A program made the translations under genes and the position numbers. Shown piece by piece: positions 10,580 to 21,583 of a DNA stretch of 64,000 nt (its first letter is position 1; each line of letters starts with the position of its first letter). A model generated the notes under the pieces. It saw only the letters and a list, made by a program, of their open reading frames with translations, did no database searches and was not told the DNA's origin. The DNA comes from Thermococcus bergensis (GTDB lineage: Archaea; Methanobacteriota_B; Thermococci; Thermococcales; Thermococcaceae): assembly GCF_020386975.1 (NCBI RefSeq), contig NZ_JABFNK010000002.1, forward strand, positions 21,690-85,689, given 5' to 3'.

Positions 10580-11844
10580 TGGTCAAAATGATTATCAAAG
10601 GAGAAATACTCTCAAAGAGCTTCAAGGGAAAAGGCTACATAGTAGTCAAGGACGGGCTAATCAGAAGCGTTCAGCGGGAGAAACCGGGAGAGGTAGACAT
10701 CGATGCAGAAGACAAACTTATTATCCCCGGACTAATAGACATGCACGCACATTTTCGAGAGCCGGGATATGAGCACAGAGAAACAATAGAGAGCGGGTCA
10801 AGAGCGGCAGTTCACGGAGGTGTTACTACTGTTGCCCTCATGCCAAACACAAATCCTTCCATGGACAGTGTTGAAGTAATAGAATACGTAAAAGAAAAGG
10901 CGAAGAAAATAGGACTCATTGATACACTTCCCGTAGGGGCAATCACAAAAGGCAGAAATGGAAGAGAGCTCACGGACTTTGAGAAACTTGCCGAACATGT
11001 TGTGGGCTTTAGCGACGATGGGACAACACCTCAAAGCTTTAAGGTATTCTTGAACGCTGCAAAACGTGCAAAAAAAGTAAACCGGCCAATTTTAGACCAC
11101 GCGGAGATAACAGAGCTCTCAGGAGGCAGCATGAGAGAGGGGAAATTTTCAAGGCTTTACAGCATAAGCGGGATTCCTGACATAGCAGAATCAATCGCCG
11201 TTGCGAGAGATGTAGAGGTAGCGAGGTACACAGGGGCTCATATCCACATACAGCACCTCTCGACAAAAGCTTCCGTAGAGATAGTCAGAGAAGGAAAGAG
11301 ACAGGGGATTCCAGTGACTGCTGAAGTTACCCACCACCATCTCCTTTTTAAGGACGAAGACCTGAAAGACCGCTCCCCGTTCAAAAAAGTCAACCCACCC
11401 CTGCCAAGAGAAGAGGATCAGGAAGAACTTATAAGAGGGCTCCTTGATGGTACAATCGATATAATAGTCACCGATCACGCTCCTTATTCTCCTGAAGAAA
11501 AGAGCGTGGACATTGAAAAAGCTCCCTTCGGAATAAGCGGCATTGAGACCCTGCTCTCGTCTTTGTTGCTGATAGCAGAAAAACATGAAATAAGCTTTGA
11601 GATCCTTCTGGAAAAAGTCACCTACAGCCCTGCAAATCTCTTTAACATCCCCCTAAAAGGAGATATAAGAGAAGGCTACATGGCGGACTTAGTTATCCTA
11701 GAGCCGGACAAAGAGTGGAGAGTCACAGAAAAAAGCTTGTTCTCAAAAGGTAAGAATACTCCATTCCTCAGGAGAAAGCTCCCGGGAGTAGTTGAGATGA
11801 CAATTAAGGAAGGCAAAATCGTCTATCGGAGGGATAACGTTTGA
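10579..11844 (+). CDS. pyrC: Dihydroorotase
   Basis: A zinc amidohydrolase that closes carbamoyl aspartate to dihydroorotate. Metal ligands seen: HAH in DMHAHFREPG near 57, His in LDHAEITE near 173, His in HIQHLSTKA near 225, and the Asp of TDHAPYSPE near 296. The start is uncertain: GTG 10576, ATG 10579 (within the TGATG overlap with pyrI, used here, 421 residues) and ATG 10588 are in frame and none has a strong ribosome binding site. Length and motifs fit the archaeal family. Confidence 0.93.
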
Positions 11845-12542
11845 TTGAAGCTGAGCTTATAGAAAAGAGAACAGCAAAAGATTATGGGCTCTTTAAGTTT
11901 AAGCTGAAAGAGAAGCTAAAAGACCCAGATGCCGGGCAGTTTGTAATGCTGAAATCCCCCGATGAGCCAATCCTTGCAAAACCTTTCTCTATATACTCCT
12001 ACAAAAACAGAAAACTCACACTGTTCATAAAGCGCGTTGGACGGCTGACTGGAAAGATATTCTCCAGCCCCATAGGGGAGGTATTTTACGTAAGGGGGCC
12101 CTATGGGATACCTTACATCAAGAAAATCGATAGAGACAAAAAGTACATCCTGATTGGGGGCGGAAGTGGGGTAGCCCCTCTAAACTTCTTTTCAGAGCTT
12201 TATCCAGAGCTCGTTTATAAAAAGCTCTACGGGTTCAAGGGAAGATACATAAGGGAGCTCTTTGAAGAGCAGTCATCCCTTGTAATAGAAGAAGAAAGTG
12301 GAAAAACCGTCGTTGATGTGCTGAGGGAAGTTTATTCAGAAGGGTTAGGAGTCCTGGCCTGTGGCCCAATCCCTATGCTGAAGACCCTCCCGCCCGGTTC
12401 GTACGTCTCCCTTGAGAGCGTAATGGGGTGTGGAATCGGAACATGCAAAAGCTGCGCCGTAAAAACAAAAGAGGGCATTAAGATGGTATGCAAGGACGGG
12501 CCACTCTTTAGAAAGGAGGAGATACAATGGGAGTGGATTTGA
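11841..12542 (+). CDS. pyrK: Dihydroorotate dehydrogenase electron-transfer subunit
   Basis: A 233-residue ferredoxin-reductase-like subunit with an FAD-binding barrel (PFSIYSYKN near 51-59), an NAD-binding region (LIGGGSGVAPL near 108) and a C-terminal 2Fe-2S site formed by CGIGTCKSCAV plus a downstream Cys in VCKDGP. It passes electrons from PyrD to NAD+. Start is a TTG at 11841 behind a strong GGAGGG ribosome binding site at 11828-11833, overlapping the pyrC stop. The 3' end overlaps the pyrD start by 16 bases. Confidence 0.93.
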   Translation: MIEAELIEKRTAKDYGLFKFKLKEKLKDPDAGQFVMLKSPDEPILAKPFSIYSYKNRKLTLFIKRVGRLTGKIFSSPIGEVFYVRGPYGIPYIKKIDRDKKYILIGGGSGVAPLNFFSELYPELVYKKLYGFKGRYIRELFEEQSSLVIEEESGKTVVDVLREVYSEGLGVLACGPIPMLKTLPPGSYVSLESVMGCGIGTCKSCAVKTKEGIKMVCKDGPLFRKEEIQWEWI

Positions 12543-13447
12543 GCGTCGAGGTACTAGGGTTAAAGTTCAAAAATCCACTTGTGCTTGCTTCTGGGCCGGC
12601 AGGGTTTGGCTTTGAGCTCCAGCAGTATTTGGATATCTCGAAAGTAGGTGCAATAACACTGAAGACTGTCACTCTCAACCCAAGAGAGGGAAACGCCCCT
12701 CCAAGGCTTGTCGATACCCACGGCGGGATAATAAATTCCATAGGCCTGCAAAATCCCGGCATCGAGGAGTTTGTAAACATCATCGCTCCCAAACTTAAGG
12801 AGATTAGAACAATAAAAATCGGAAGCATCGCCGGGTTCACCATAGAGGAATGGAAAATCCTGGGAGAGAAAATGGACAAAATTAAGGATATCAAGGCCAT
12901 CGAGCTGGACCTCTCATGCCCCAACGTGGAAGGAAAGAAAATCTGGGCCAAAGATGAGGAACTTACTCAGGAAGCGATAAAGGCCGCAAGAGAATCGACG
13001 GATAAGCCAATAATAGCCAAGCTAGCCCCCGACGTTACGGATATAGTGAAGGTAGCAAAGAAAGCAGTAAATGCTGGTGCCGATGCTCTGAGCCTCGGGA
13101 ACACCATAGAAGCTATGAGGATAAACATTGAAACCGGACTACCTGTCCTCAAACTCAAAACTGGTGGCTTAAGCGGTCCTTCGATAAAGCCTATTACTCT
13201 TGCGAGACTCTTCAGAGTGGCTGAAGCCTTAGAGATTCCGATCATAGGGATCGGTGGAGTCATGAACTGGCAGGACGCTTTGGAATATGCAATGGCCGGC
13301 GCATCTCTTGTAGGAATAGGGACGGCCATTATGGTAAATCCCCAAGCCCCACTTGAAATTTTGCAGGGCATTGAAAGCTTTCTGAGGCAAAAAGGAGTTG
13401 AGAAGTTTGAAGACATCATCGGAATAGCCCACAGGGGTGGATTCTGA
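12527..13447 (+). CDS. pyrD: Dihydroorotate dehydrogenase, class 1B catalytic subunit
   Basis: A 306-residue FMN barrel enzyme oxidising dihydroorotate to orotate. The catalytic cysteine lies in LDLSCPN near 126-132, and the FMN phosphate motifs GIGGVMNWQDALEYAMAGA and VGIGTA follow near 240-265. With PyrK alongside it belongs to the NAD-linked class 1B. The AGGAGG ribosome binding site lies inside pyrK. Confidence 0.95.
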   Translation: MGVDLSVEVLGLKFKNPLVLASGPAGFGFELQQYLDISKVGAITLKTVTLNPREGNAPPRLVDTHGGIINSIGLQNPGIEEFVNIIAPKLKEIRTIKIGSIAGFTIEEWKILGEKMDKIKDIKAIELDLSCPNVEGKKIWAKDEELTQEAIKAARESTDKPIIAKLAPDVTDIVKVAKKAVNAGADALSLGNTIEAMRINIETGLPVLKLKTGGLSGPSIKPITLARLFRVAEALEIPIIGIGGVMNWQDALEYAMAGASLVGIGTAIMVNPQAPLEILQGIESFLRQKGVEKFEDIIGIAHRGGF

Positions 13448-14196
13448 TGTTTATTAAGAAGTATAGAAAAGCGAGGGACAAGAACTCGTCAATTTTGGTA
13501 GTTGGTCTTGACAGCGACCCCGGAAAAATCAAGGGGTCTAAAAGTGTGGTGGAGTTCAACGAACACATTATAAAAGAAACGGCTGACTTGGTATGCGGGT
13601 ACAAGATAAACATTGCATTCTACGAAAAGCTCGGATGGGAGGGATACATGGCACTTGAAGAGACAATAGAGCTCATAAAAAACGAGACAAACCTGCCAGT
13701 AATACTGGACGCCAAAAGAGGCGATATCGGGAACACTGCAAGGGCTTATGCTAAAGCCTATTTCGATAGACTGGGTGTTGATTCAGTAACCGTCAATCCA
13801 TACATGGGGAGAGACGCCATAATACCGTTTTTGGAGAAGGGACATGCTTTTATTCTGCTCTTGACTAGCAACGAATCGATAGGGGATGTAGAGCTCCACG
13901 TCTATCCAAGAGTTCTCGAACTTGCAAAAGAGCTTGAAAAAAGCTATCCAGAAAGGGTTGGCATAGTGGTGGGTGCAACAAGAAAAGACCATATAAGCAA
14001 AATTTCTAATGCGAGTGGAGATCTTTCATGGCTGATTCCCGGTATTGGAGCACAGGGAGGAGATCCAGAAGTTCTCAAAGAACTGAAGAGAAGAGATGTC
14101 GTGGTTAACGTTTCAAGAGCCATCATATTTGCAGAGAACGTGAGAAAGAAAGCAGCGGAGTTCAGAGAGCTGCTGGCAAGGCAGTATTTCGATTAG
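13447..14196 (+). CDS. pyrF: Orotidine 5'-phosphate decarboxylase
   Basis: A 249-residue barrel that decarboxylates OMP to UMP. The catalytic DxKxxD motif is [15 protein letters not shown] near 82. It starts on the last base of the pyrD stop. Together with pyrB, I, C, K, D and pyrE the window holds every UMP step after carbamoyl phosphate; carbamoyl phosphate synthase is not here. The last four bases overlap the convergent phosphatase gene. Confidence 0.94.
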   Translation: MFIKKYRKARDKNSSILVVGLDSDPGKIKGSKSVVEFNEHIIKETADLVCGYKINIAFYEKLGWEGYMALEETIELIKNETNLPVILDAKRGDIGNTARAYAKAYFDRLGVDSVTVNPYMGRDAIIPFLEKGHAFILLLTSNESIGDVELHVYPRVLELAKELEKSYPERVGIVVGATRKDHISKISNASGDLSWLIPGIGAQGGDPEVLKELKRRDVVVNVSRAIIFAENVRKKAAEFRELLARQYFD

Positions 14197-14891
14197 AGAT
14201 ACCCCAATTTCCCCAAAATATGCAAAATTCCCTCAGCAGCACCTTCCCCATATGGCTTGCTTGTTACATAATCCGCTTCTTTTTTAACACTCTCTGGAGC
14301 TTGAGCCACGGCAATTCTGTAACCCACTACCCTAAAGGCATCGAGATCGTTTTCACCGTCTCCAATGTGGGCCACTTCTTTCGGACTTATGCCTAAAAGC
14401 TCACAGGCTTTTTTTATCCCTTCGCCTTTGTTTACGTGAGGCTGCTTTATGTGTATGGCATATCCACTGTCCACCGCTACAAGGTTCAAGCCGAGTTCCT
14501 TTATAATCTCCCTAACCGCCTCAACTGGAACCGTTCTTTTTATCACAAGTCCTGCCCTTCTTTCACCAAATCTCATTGTATCGCTCATCTCCGCTTGAGG
14601 ATAGCGTTTTTTGAGCTCGCTCCAGAGAATCATAGAATCTCCCATATCTCCAAGAAAAATCCTGTTGTTTTGCTTATCCCCAATAACTCCTCCATCCTCC
14701 GCAATAAACGGACCGCTTGTCCCTATTAAGATGCTTGCCGCGTATGCAAAGCATGCACTGTTTCCAGTAACAAGCATAACAGGCACCCCAAGCCTTTCCG
14801 CGAGCCTAATGGCTTCCAATGCCTTCTCGTGGAGCCTCCTATCGGGGTAAGTTATAGTCCCATCAATATCCACCGATATTGCCCTTATCAT
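14193..14891 (-). CDS. Phosphoglycolate phosphatase (HAD family, archaeal type)
   Basis: A HAD-superfamily phosphatase of 232 residues when started at the ATG at 14891, which sits six bases after GAGGGG; an ATG at 14897 overlaps that site. The nucleophile motif is [11 protein letters not shown] near 6-16, motif II is VTGNS near 42, and motif IV is [12 protein letters not shown] near 177. It matches archaeal phosphoglycolate phosphatase of the TA0175 type with a C2 cap. Substrate is inferred from family. It is first-downstream of truD on the same strand. Confidence 0.82.
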   Translation of the reverse strand: MIRAISVDIDGTITYPDRRLHEKALEAIRLAERLGVPVMLVTGNSACFAYAASILIGTSGPFIAEDGGVIGDKQNNRIFLGDMGDSMILWSELKKRYPQAEMSDTMRFGERRAGLVIKRTVPVEAVREIIKELGLNLVAVDSGYAIHIKQPHVNKGEGIKKACELLGISPKEVAHIGDGENDLDAFRVVGYRIAVAQAPESVKKEADYVTSKPYGEGAAEGILHILGKLGYL

Positions 14892-14901
14892 CTTCATCCC
14901 C

Positions 14902-16170
14902 TCAATGATCCTTCATAATCTCCCTCAAAACACTTGTTGCGTAAACGCCCTTGGGCAGGAAGAATCGGAATATAAGCCCCTCCTCAAACGTTCTGTACCT
15001 GAACATCTTGGGTTTTATTAACAGCTCTCTTCTCCCACCGGGCTCTGCTAAAATTTTCAGATGCTTCATTTTAAATTCCTCAAGCGTTATGCCTTCCTCT
15101 TCCAGAACTTCTCTCTCAATCCTGCCCATTTCCCCATCGGCAAGTCTTGAGGCAAATCCAAAAACAGGCCCTGTGACCATTGCTTCTCCTTGTTTTATCT
15201 TTTCATTTACAAAGCGAATGGTTCTCTCGGTAACTTTGAACGTTTTGCTTCTCAAGGGGAGCCCCCTCTTTACCTGACAGACAATATCACCGGGAAGTGC
15301 TTCATTAAGGGGCAATCCTTCCTCGATTCTTCTTGAAAGAACTTTGTTGAAGAGATAGGACTGGTAGGAGTGGATAAATATCCTCACTATTGGCCTTGGA
15401 AGAACTGCAAAGGCTTTTTTCCAGCTTTTTGTTTCCTTATACCTGTAGAGCATAGCCCTCTCATACCTCAAAAAGTTGGGAAACTCTTCTAATGCCTTTT
15501 CAACATCCCCGCTTTCCAAAAAGTTCTTCCTAGCTTCATCTCCCATCATATCTCCTGTATACTCCCCTAAAAACTTAAACGCTGCCTCTTCAAACTGTCC
15601 CTTTAAAAGAAGCTTCCCCACTTCGTGGTTTATTACCCTTCTCTCACCAAAACGCTGGTATCCAAAGTAGTTTGGGAAGCCGCCTTTGGACTTGAGCTCT
15701 GCTAAAATTTCCTTCGTTCGTTCCAAAGCTTTTTCTGGATCTCCAACATCTCTCACGGTTATTTTAAAGTGGTTCCCAACAAGCATGCCAAGCTTCAGGG
15801 GCTTTCCATACCCTACAAGTCTTAGGGAGATGTCCTGAATATTTAAGGATTCAGCTCGTTCCTTAACTTCCTCCAGATTGTCAGAGCATATGCTGATGTA
15901 CTGGTAAGTTACCGCATGCCTATCCTTAGTGCCGGCAAACCCAATCTGCTTATAGTCGATACCAATCCTCTTTGCTATCTCCTTCACGGCAGCCATTGTT
16001 TCCCAGTTCCGTTTTTTGAGAAGGTATATCAAGCACTCTCTCCCTTTGAAAATGCTCTTTGGGACTTTTTCTTTCACTATAAAATCCTCTGGATAAGTTT
16101 TAATTTTCCCCCCTATCCCGGGAGATGAACTCAAATACTTGAACTGAGCAAAAAATTCCTTATAGTCCAT
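14902..16170 (-). CDS. truD: tRNA pseudouridine synthase TruD
   Basis: A 422-residue pseudouridine synthase of the TruD family (U13 or U35 of tRNA). The catalytic aspartate lies in [16 protein letters not shown] near 84, the family signature, and [16 protein letters not shown] near 163 is the second hallmark. A roughly 150-residue TRUD insertion follows. Candidate starts are ATG 16170 and ATG 16176; the former is better spaced from GTGAT. It lies just downstream of pth2 and upstream of the phosphatase gene, likely one transcript of RNA-related genes. Confidence 0.9.
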   Translation of the reverse strand: MDYKEFFAQFKYLSSSPGIGGKIKTYPEDFIVKEKVPKSIFKGRECLIYLLKKRNWETMAAVKEIAKRIGIDYKQIGFAGTKDRHAVTYQYISICSDNLEEVKERAESLNIQDISLRLVGYGKPLKLGMLVGNHFKITVRDVGDPEKALERTKEILAELKSKGGFPNYFGYQRFGERRVINHEVGKLLLKGQFEEAAFKFLGEYTGDMMGDEARKNFLESGDVEKALEEFPNFLRYERAMLYRYKETKSWKKAFAVLPRPIVRIFIHSYQSYLFNKVLSRRIEEGLPLNEALPGDIVCQVKRGLPLRSKTFKVTERTIRFVNEKIKQGEAMVTGPVFGFASRLADGEMGRIEREVLEEEGITLEEFKMKHLKILAEPGGRRELLIKPKMFRYRTFEEGLIFRFFLPKGVYATSVLREIMKDH

Positions 16171-16179
16171 TTTCATCAC

Positions 16180-16536
16180 TCACATAAGTTTTAAGTTTCC
16201 GGTAACTTTATCAACCATCTCTTCAGGTGCTGGACCAATTGCCAGGCACGTTATCGTTCCCGGGGGAATTTCTGTTAAGCCCGCATCCCTTATCAATGCC
16301 GTCGGAAGACCAAGCTTCTCTGATTGGGCCTTTAGCTCAAAAAGCTCTTTTTCGCTTTCCACTTTTACGACGACTTTTTTCTGCCCCTCGTTGAACCAAG
16401 CTTTAAACCACTCCGGTTTTTCTTTGTAAGCCTTAAAAGCAGCTGTAACAGCTCCGTGTGCTACTTGCACCGCTAGTTTTCCTTTGCTGAGCTTTAAATC
16501 CGATCTGACTACCATAACCTGTTTATACTTGAACAT
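16180..16536 (-). CDS. pth2: Peptidyl-tRNA hydrolase, archaeal/eukaryotic type
   Basis: A 118-residue Pth2 enzyme that frees tRNA from stalled peptidyl-tRNA. Family hallmarks: [16 protein letters not shown] near 16-31, [20 protein letters not shown] near 87-106. The start ATG at 16536 follows GGGGTGGGAA; an in-frame upstream extension is discarded. A TATA box (TTTATATA on the minus strand) is at 16569-16576. Confidence 0.93.
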   Translation of the reverse strand: MFKYKQVMVVRSDLKLSKGKLAVQVAHGAVTAAFKAYKEKPEWFKAWFNEGQKKVVVKVESEKELFELKAQSEKLGLPTALIRDAGLTEIPPGTITCLAIGPAPEEMVDKVTGNLKLM

Positions 16537-16568
16537 TTCCCACCCCAAGAACAACAAATAAAAAAGGG

Positions 16569-16576
16569 TATATAAA
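16569..16576 (-). promoter_or_regulatory. TATA box for pth2-truD-phosphatase
   Basis: TTTATATA on the minus strand, 33-40 bases upstream of the pth2 ATG, in the 60-base gap after the S-layer-like gene. Confidence 0.6.
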
Positions 16577-16596
16577 GGTTAAGAAAAGACCAAACT

Positions 16597-18666
16597 TTAT
16601 GCTTCTTCAGCAGCTTTTTCTTCGGATTTCAATGCTTCCTCTTTCTTTGGAAGTCCTCCAGGCCTTTTCTTTCTCCTTCCAAGCTCTTTAAGTACTTTCT
16701 CGTACTTTGATTTGAGGTCGATGTAGTTGTAAGCCAGAACTGCTGAAACTATAACGAACAGAATTGTTAAAATTGACCACCAGTTGACACCCTTTTCTGG
16801 CGGTATGTAAGGGGCTGTTATGTTATAGAGCTTTTCAGCGAGTAGCACTCTTGTCTCGTCATCTAATTTTACTAACGTTGAGTTTACGTATTGTGGGAGC
16901 TCTTCAGGAGATAAATCGACCTTGACTTCCTTTATTGCAGGTGGAAGTGAGTTCACTACTACAAGGTTTCCAAAGTTCTCCTCATGCCAATTGCCGAGTG
17001 GGTCTTGGTAAACCAGCACTGCACTTATTATCGCATTGTCTGGCCTTAAAAGTGCATATTCACTCTCTAATGTTTTGGTTTCCCCTGCCTTAAGGTCTCC
17101 GACAAAGAGCTCTGTTTCACCGTCAATGCTATCTGGAAGGAGCAGTTTAATTGTAGCGTTTTTTATAAATTCGTATTCTGCATCGTTACCTTCGGCAGAT
17201 ACTGTAAACTTAAGCTTGGCAGTCTTTTCTTGCGTATGGACATAAGTGCTCCATGTTCCGTTGAACGCTTCTCCACTCAAAGAGAGCTCTGGTAAGCCAT
17301 AAACAACAATCTGGCTGATAGTATTTGATTTTACGATCTTCTTTTCTCCTGCTTCATTGTAATACTGAACGTTTACTGTATCAAGCTTATAGCTTCCTAC
17401 CTGGGTGGGTTTCAAAGTGTATACTAAAACGGGCATTTTTGTGAAGGCATCTAGCATTTTTAGGTTCCAAGTACCAATGCCACTTCTGAGCTCAAAACCA
17501 TCCGGTATGGGAGCAACAACATTAACATCAAATGCTTTGCCCTTTCCTTGATTTTCAACGTTGATAAAGACTATAAGTTCATCACCATCAAGTAGAATCT
17601 TGGTTGTACTAACACTCAATTCAACCTTTATGTCTGCATCCCTAATTATTGGTTGAACCTCAGAACCTTGAGGAGCATACAACCTGACTTTTGTACGGTT
17701 GTAGCTTAACTCCACACTGTTGGGAGGTATTTCTACTCTGATAGGCACTTGGGATAATTGATATCCCGAACCTCCCTTCACATTAAACGTCTTTATTGGT
17801 TTGTTATCCTTATCAAAGACACTGAAGCTTGAGTAGTAGTATCCAACAGAATTTAGTCTCAACTTGTAGGTAGTTTGATTGATGTTAAAGGCCAATATTT
17901 CGCCAACATAGAGGATGTCGTTGTAGATAAGTTCCGTAGGTTCAGCAACTACTTGTTGGGGTGTCTCTTCGCTAACCTGCGCTCTCTTTACCTGAAGTGA
18001 AGTTGTTGCATATTCCGGAATGTATATATCAAAATTAACATCCCCGTTGTTTGCAGAACTCTTGAGATCTATGTAGACATAGGGGTAGTAAGATATTGTT
18101 TTTCCTGAAATCTCAGTGAGTTTATAGGAGATCCCATCTCCCTTGCCCTCTGTGATATTCAGGGTAACTACCTTAGAATCGGTCTCATAAGGGAGGATTA
18201 TCTCGAACTTGGCGCTGTCATCATATGCTTCCACCACTTTTATCTTGATCTCCGGCAACCAAGAAGGCAATTGATAAGTGTCTCCTTCACTTAGGGTCTT
18301 GCTTTCTAATTTTTTTAGAGGAGATTCAATTCTAAGGTATATTGTCTTTGCATCCGATTTTATCCAGGCAATTTTGACATAAAATAGCGGATTGTTCTCA
18401 GTAGGGAATGGATAGCTATCTTCAATCCCAAGCACTGGAGTAGCACTTGGTGTAGTTTTGCCTTTTTCGTAGATATGTATGTTCACCTTAGTCCAGGAAG
18501 GATTAACATCCGCAAACTTGATTTCATAGTTGCCAAAAATCACTGAATCTCCAAGGCCGAGCTCTATTAGGGTTACTTGGGCAGTTGAAGGCACCGCTGA
18601 TTTTACAAGGGGTACAACGGACAAAATTAACAATCCAACAAGGAGTATAGCAACTTTTCTCATCAT
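16597..18666 (-). CDS. S-layer/CARDB-like secreted membrane-anchored protein
   Basis: About 689 residues from the ATG at 18666 (or the next codon) behind GGAGGAGG. An N-terminal signal peptide (RKVAILLVGLLILSVVPL), a long beta-rich extracellular part, and a C-terminal membrane helix near 640-660 followed by a Lys/Glu-rich cytoplasmic tail are visible. Around residues 360-470 there is a CARDB/NEW3-like beta domain (VFINVENQGKGKAFDVNV), and similar domains probably repeat. This matches the COG1361 S-layer-domain proteins common in Thermococcales. Function is unknown; a role in envelope structure or polymer binding is inference. It follows aspS on the same strand with a 58-base gap. Confidence 0.65.
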   Translation of the reverse strand: MMRKVAILLVGLLILSVVPLVKSAVPSTAQVTLIELGLGDSVIFGNYEIKFADVNPSWTKVNIHIYEKGKTTPSATPVLGIEDSYPFPTENNPLFYVKIAWIKSDAKTIYLRIESPLKKLESKTLSEGDTYQLPSWLPEIKIKVVEAYDDSAKFEIILPYETDSKVVTLNITEGKGDGISYKLTEISGKTISYYPYVYIDLKSSANNGDVNFDIYIPEYATTSLQVKRAQVSEETPQQVVAEPTELIYNDILYVGEILAFNINQTTYKLRLNSVGYYYSSFSVFDKDNKPIKTFNVKGGSGYQLSQVPIRVEIPPNSVELSYNRTKVRLYAPQGSEVQPIIRDADIKVELSVSTTKILLDGDELIVFINVENQGKGKAFDVNVVAPIPDGFELRSGIGTWNLKMLDAFTKMPVLVYTLKPTQVGSYKLDTVNVQYYNEAGEKKIVKSNTISQIVVYGLPELSLSGEAFNGTWSTYVHTQEKTAKLKFTVSAEGNDAEYEFIKNATIKLLLPDSIDGETELFVGDLKAGETKTLESEYALLRPDNAIISAVLVYQDPLGNWHEENFGNLVVVNSLPPAIKEVKVDLSPEELPQYVNSTLVKLDDETRVLLAEKLYNITAPYIPPEKGVNWWSILTILFVIVSAVLAYNYIDLKSKYEKVLKELGRRKKRPGGLPKKEEALKSEEKAAEEA

Positions 18667-18724
18667 TTCCTCCTCCGGCAAATTGTCTCCTAAAATCATA
18701 AAAGGATAAAAGTATATAAAGCTC

Positions 18725-20041
18725 TTATGGTTCCAGTCTTCTCCTGTCCCTTGGGAAAAGTATAACTTCTCTAATATTGCTCAAGTTAAGCATCTGCTTG
18801 AGCAGTCTCTCAGCTCCAAGACCAAAGCCTCCGTGAGGCGGCATACCGTAGCGGAATGCTTTAAGATAGAACTCAAAGCTTTCTACTTTCAGACCCTTTT
18901 CTGCAATCTGCTCTTTTAATTTTTCATAGCGGTGTTCTCTCTGACCTCCGGAAGTTATCTCCACGCCCCTGTACTCAAGGTCAAATGCCCTCGATATTTC
19001 GGGCTTGTCGTCGTACCTCATTATGTAGAAGGGTTTTGCTTCACTTGGGTACTGATAGATAAAGTAGAGATCCTCATCGTAGGTCTCTTTGATGTATTGC
19101 CCCAGCATTTTCTCTCCTTCTGTGTCAATGTCCTCTCCCCAGGGAATTTCTTTTCCAAGGTCTTTAAGTATTTCAAGAGCTTGAGTGTATGTAATCCTCC
19201 TGAATGGAAGCTTTGGTTCCTCAAGCTCAAGATCTAAAATCTTGAGCTCCTTCTCGTTGTATTCTCTAACGTAGTTAATCGCATGTGCAACAAGCCTCTC
19301 AAGGAGTCCCATAACTTCATCTTCGCTCTCTATGAAGGCCATTTCAGCATCAATACTCCAAGCTTCGTTTAAGTGCCTTGTTGTGTTGTGCTCCTCCGCT
19401 CTGAAGATGGGAGCTATCTCAAATACTCTGTCCAGTCCAGATGCCATCATGATTTGCTTGTAAAGCTGGGGAGATTGAGCCAAAAACGCATCTCTTTCAA
19501 AATACTTCATGGGAAAGAGTTCCGTACCTCCTTCCGTGGCAGTGGCTATTATTTTCGGTGTGTGAATCTCAATGAACCCTTCTTGATAGAAGAAGTCCCT
19601 CACTGCCTTAAAAACACTTGAGCGTATTTTGAATATCGCCATAACTTCGGGCCTTCTTAGATCCATAAACCTGTTGTCAAGCCTAGTGTCAAGCTCGGCC
19701 TTAACCTTGCCCGTAGGGTCTAAAGGAAGCGGAGAGTCTGCTCTTGAAAGGATCTCAATCTTTTCTGGGATTATTTCAAACCCAAGCTTGGCTTTAGGGG
19801 TGAAGTTAACCACGCCTTCAACTGCAATCACATCTTCGCTGTTGAGCTTTGGAATGAGAGCAAAAACCTCTTCATTGACCTTCTTTTTTGGGGCTGTAAT
19901 TTGAACTATGCCCTCTCTGTCCCTCAGCCAGAGAAACTTTATTCCTCCAAGGTCCTTGACCTCATAAACCCATCCCGCAACTTTTACTTTCTTCCCGTGT
20001 AACTCCTCGGTTATTTGGCTCGAATAATGAGTTCGGTACAT
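18725..20041 (-). CDS. aspS: Aspartyl-tRNA synthetase
   Basis: A 438-residue class IIb synthetase: N-terminal OB anticodon-binding domain (about 1-105), then the catalytic domain with motif 1 near 135-165, motif 2 [14 protein letters not shown] near 213-226 and motif 3 [12 protein letters not shown] near 405-416. The ATG at 20041 is chosen from GGGGGA six bases upstream; a TTG two codons earlier would be an alternative. Whether it is discriminating (Asp only) cannot be told here. It lies 25 bases after the KH gene. Confidence 0.94.
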   Translation of the reverse strand: MYRTHYSSQITEELHGKKVKVAGWVYEVKDLGGIKFLWLRDREGIVQITAPKKKVNEEVFALIPKLNSEDVIAVEGVVNFTPKAKLGFEIIPEKIEILSRADSPLPLDPTGKVKAELDTRLDNRFMDLRRPEVMAIFKIRSSVFKAVRDFFYQEGFIEIHTPKIIATATEGGTELFPMKYFERDAFLAQSPQLYKQIMMASGLDRVFEIAPIFRAEEHNTTRHLNEAWSIDAEMAFIESEDEVMGLLERLVAHAINYVREYNEKELKILDLELEEPKLPFRRITYTQALEILKDLGKEIPWGEDIDTEGEKMLGQYIKETYDEDLYFIYQYPSEAKPFYIMRYDDKPEISRAFDLEYRGVEITSGGQREHRYEKLKEQIAEKGLKVESFEFYLKAFRYGMPPHGGFGLGAERLLKQMLNLSNIREVILFPRDRRRLEP

Positions 20042-20066
20042 ATTCAATCCCCCAAAAAATTAGAAA

Positions 20067-20576
20067 TCAGATAAAGGATATCTTAACCTCAACCCCGGCT
20101 ATCTTTGAAAGGATATCCTCCAAAATCTCCTGCCTTTCGGGAAGTTTCTGCTTGTCCCTCCTTATCACAAGCACTTTGTAATACTGCCCATGCGGAGCAT
20201 AGACAACGTTAACGCCAAAGACTCCCGCAGGGTATAGAAGGTCGGTTGCAAGTTTCTTGAGGTCATCGGTGTCTTTGATTTCTCTGCCTTCAATAACTCT
20301 AACTCTCTTTCCAAGTTCTCTCATGAGAAGCTTGATGTTTTTACCACCTTTTCCTATGACAAGAGGGACGTTCCCTTCTCCAACCATTATTACTACCAAA
20401 TCCCCAGCCTCAACGGCTTTTTTAAACTCAACGTCAGCGTCGCCCAAGAGTTTGTAGAGCATTCTCGAAATCTTGACATCAAGCTCAGAAATCAATCCCT
20501 CTTGAAGTTTCTTTTCATCTGCCGAGCACAAAATGTCCTCCGTTTTCAGACACACCTCACAGATTGGCGCTTTCAT
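20067..20576 (-). CDS. KH-domain RNA-binding protein with N-terminal zinc site
   Basis: A 169-residue protein. An N-terminal cysteine set (Cys6, Cys9, Cys17) suggests a small metal site, and a KH fold with VIGKGGKNIKLLMREL near 72-87 follows. Archaeal proteins of this type are annotated as NusA-like or KH-domain transcription termination factors; the RNA target is unknown. It is the first gene of the transcript that contains aspS. Its promoter (TATA at 20637-20646) lies directly beside IS copy 1. Confidence 0.7.
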   Translation of the reverse strand: MKAPICEVCLKTEDILCSADEKKLQEGLISELDVKISRMLYKLLGDADVEFKKAVEAGDLVVIMVGEGNVPLVIGKGGKNIKLLMRELGKRVRVIEGREIKDTDDLKKLATDLLYPAGVFGVNVVYAPHGQYYKVLVIRRDKQKLPERQEILEDILSKIAGVEVKISFI

Positions 20577-20636
20577 TAGCTCACCTCCCAGTTATTTGCA
20601 AAAAATGAACATAAGCTAACACTCCTTTGCAGACGT

Positions 20637-20646
20637 TATTTAAAAA
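20637..20646 (-). promoter_or_regulatory. TATA box of the KH-aspS operon, next to an IS
   Basis: Minus strand TTTTTAAATA preceded by TAAGG (BRE-like). The five bases 20647-20651 separate it from the target duplication of IS4-like copy 1. Confidence 0.6.
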
Positions 20647-20661
20647 CCTTATCCCATTCAA

Positions 20662-21530
20662 GGGCGTGTTTAGTTTCACCCCCTGTTATTTAAACAGTAT
20701 TTGACTCTGAGGAGGATTTTCAGACCATAACACATTACCCCAAGCAGGATTCGGGTTACAGTAGTCTTTTTCAGAAAACAGGGGATCCTACTGCCAAACC
20801 ACGTTGTAAACGCACCCCAGAACCCCTCATGAGGATTCCTATGCCTGTACTCTTCTTCAGAAAACACTCTGTCTCTCTTCTTACTACCAAAACCACCTGG
20901 AGCGTTCTTAGTTTTCTTAACAATCGGCCGATAACCCTTTTCCACCACAGTGTTCAGAACTTTCTTTGAATCATAAGCCCCATCAGCATAAAAATTCCCA
21001 GAACCCCCCGGCAGGAGTTCAATCAGCTCGTTCTCAGAAGTTGTGATCTTCACAGCAACCGGATACAGTAAACCCGGCAGGATTCTCGTTATTGCCTGAA
21101 CTTCTATCCTACCCTTTTTTTATTTGTAATAATGGTTGAGTCTGCTTGAGTGCTGGCGTAGGGTAATTTCTGGAGTTTTTTCAGGAGGTGGTTTGTCAGT
21201 TCTTCGAGGTTCAGCTTTTTCTCCCAGTTGTGGAGGGTTGAGTAGTGAATGTTTGCTCCGAAGAATTTTCTGCCGTAGTGCTGGGCGTCTCTGAGGGGTA
21301 GGTTGTAGTATTGTTTAAAGAGGAGTATTGCCAGTATTGTTTTTACTGGAAATTTTTTGGATTTTGGCAGGTTCTTCAGCTTTCCTTCTGATTCGAAGTC
21401 TGCTAAAACGTCAAGAATTGCGAATGCCACGCTTTCAGGGTCTTTGAGTCTGTGATCCCATCTGGGGATCACGACAACCACCCGAAAGAATTCAGCAAAA
21501 ACCCTAATAAAGGTTACTATAAACACGCCC
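20662..21530 (-). mobile_element. IS4-like insertion sequence, copy 1 (869 bp)
   Basis: Terminal inverted repeats start GGGCGTGTTTA at both ends. A perfect 10-bp target duplication TCCCATTCAA flanks it (20652-20661 and 21531-21540). The transposase has the Y-2-R-3-E signature and the long duplication expected of the IS4 family, though the final Lys of YREK is a Thr, so a distinct group is possible. It is almost identical to the copies at 28061, 31993 and 50323; copies 1 and 2 share two single-base variants that copies 3 and 4 lack. Confidence 0.92.
20676..21526 (-). CDS. IS4-like transposase, two frames joined by -1 slip
   Basis: The upstream frame (21104-21526, 140 residues from a GTG inside the terminal repeat) has the first catalytic Asp (Asp129, QADSTIIT). 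The downstream frame (20676-21053 from its GTG, open further upstream) has the second Asp in FYADGAYDS and the Glu of YRHRNPHEGFW. A run of seven A then G lies at the junction; a -1 slip there gives one protein of about 283 residues with a full DDE triad. Neither frame alone could catalyse transposition. Confidence 0.7.
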
Positions 21531-21583
21531 TCCCATTCAAAAATATTGAAATATTGAGAAAATTTAGCGCAAATACCGACAAT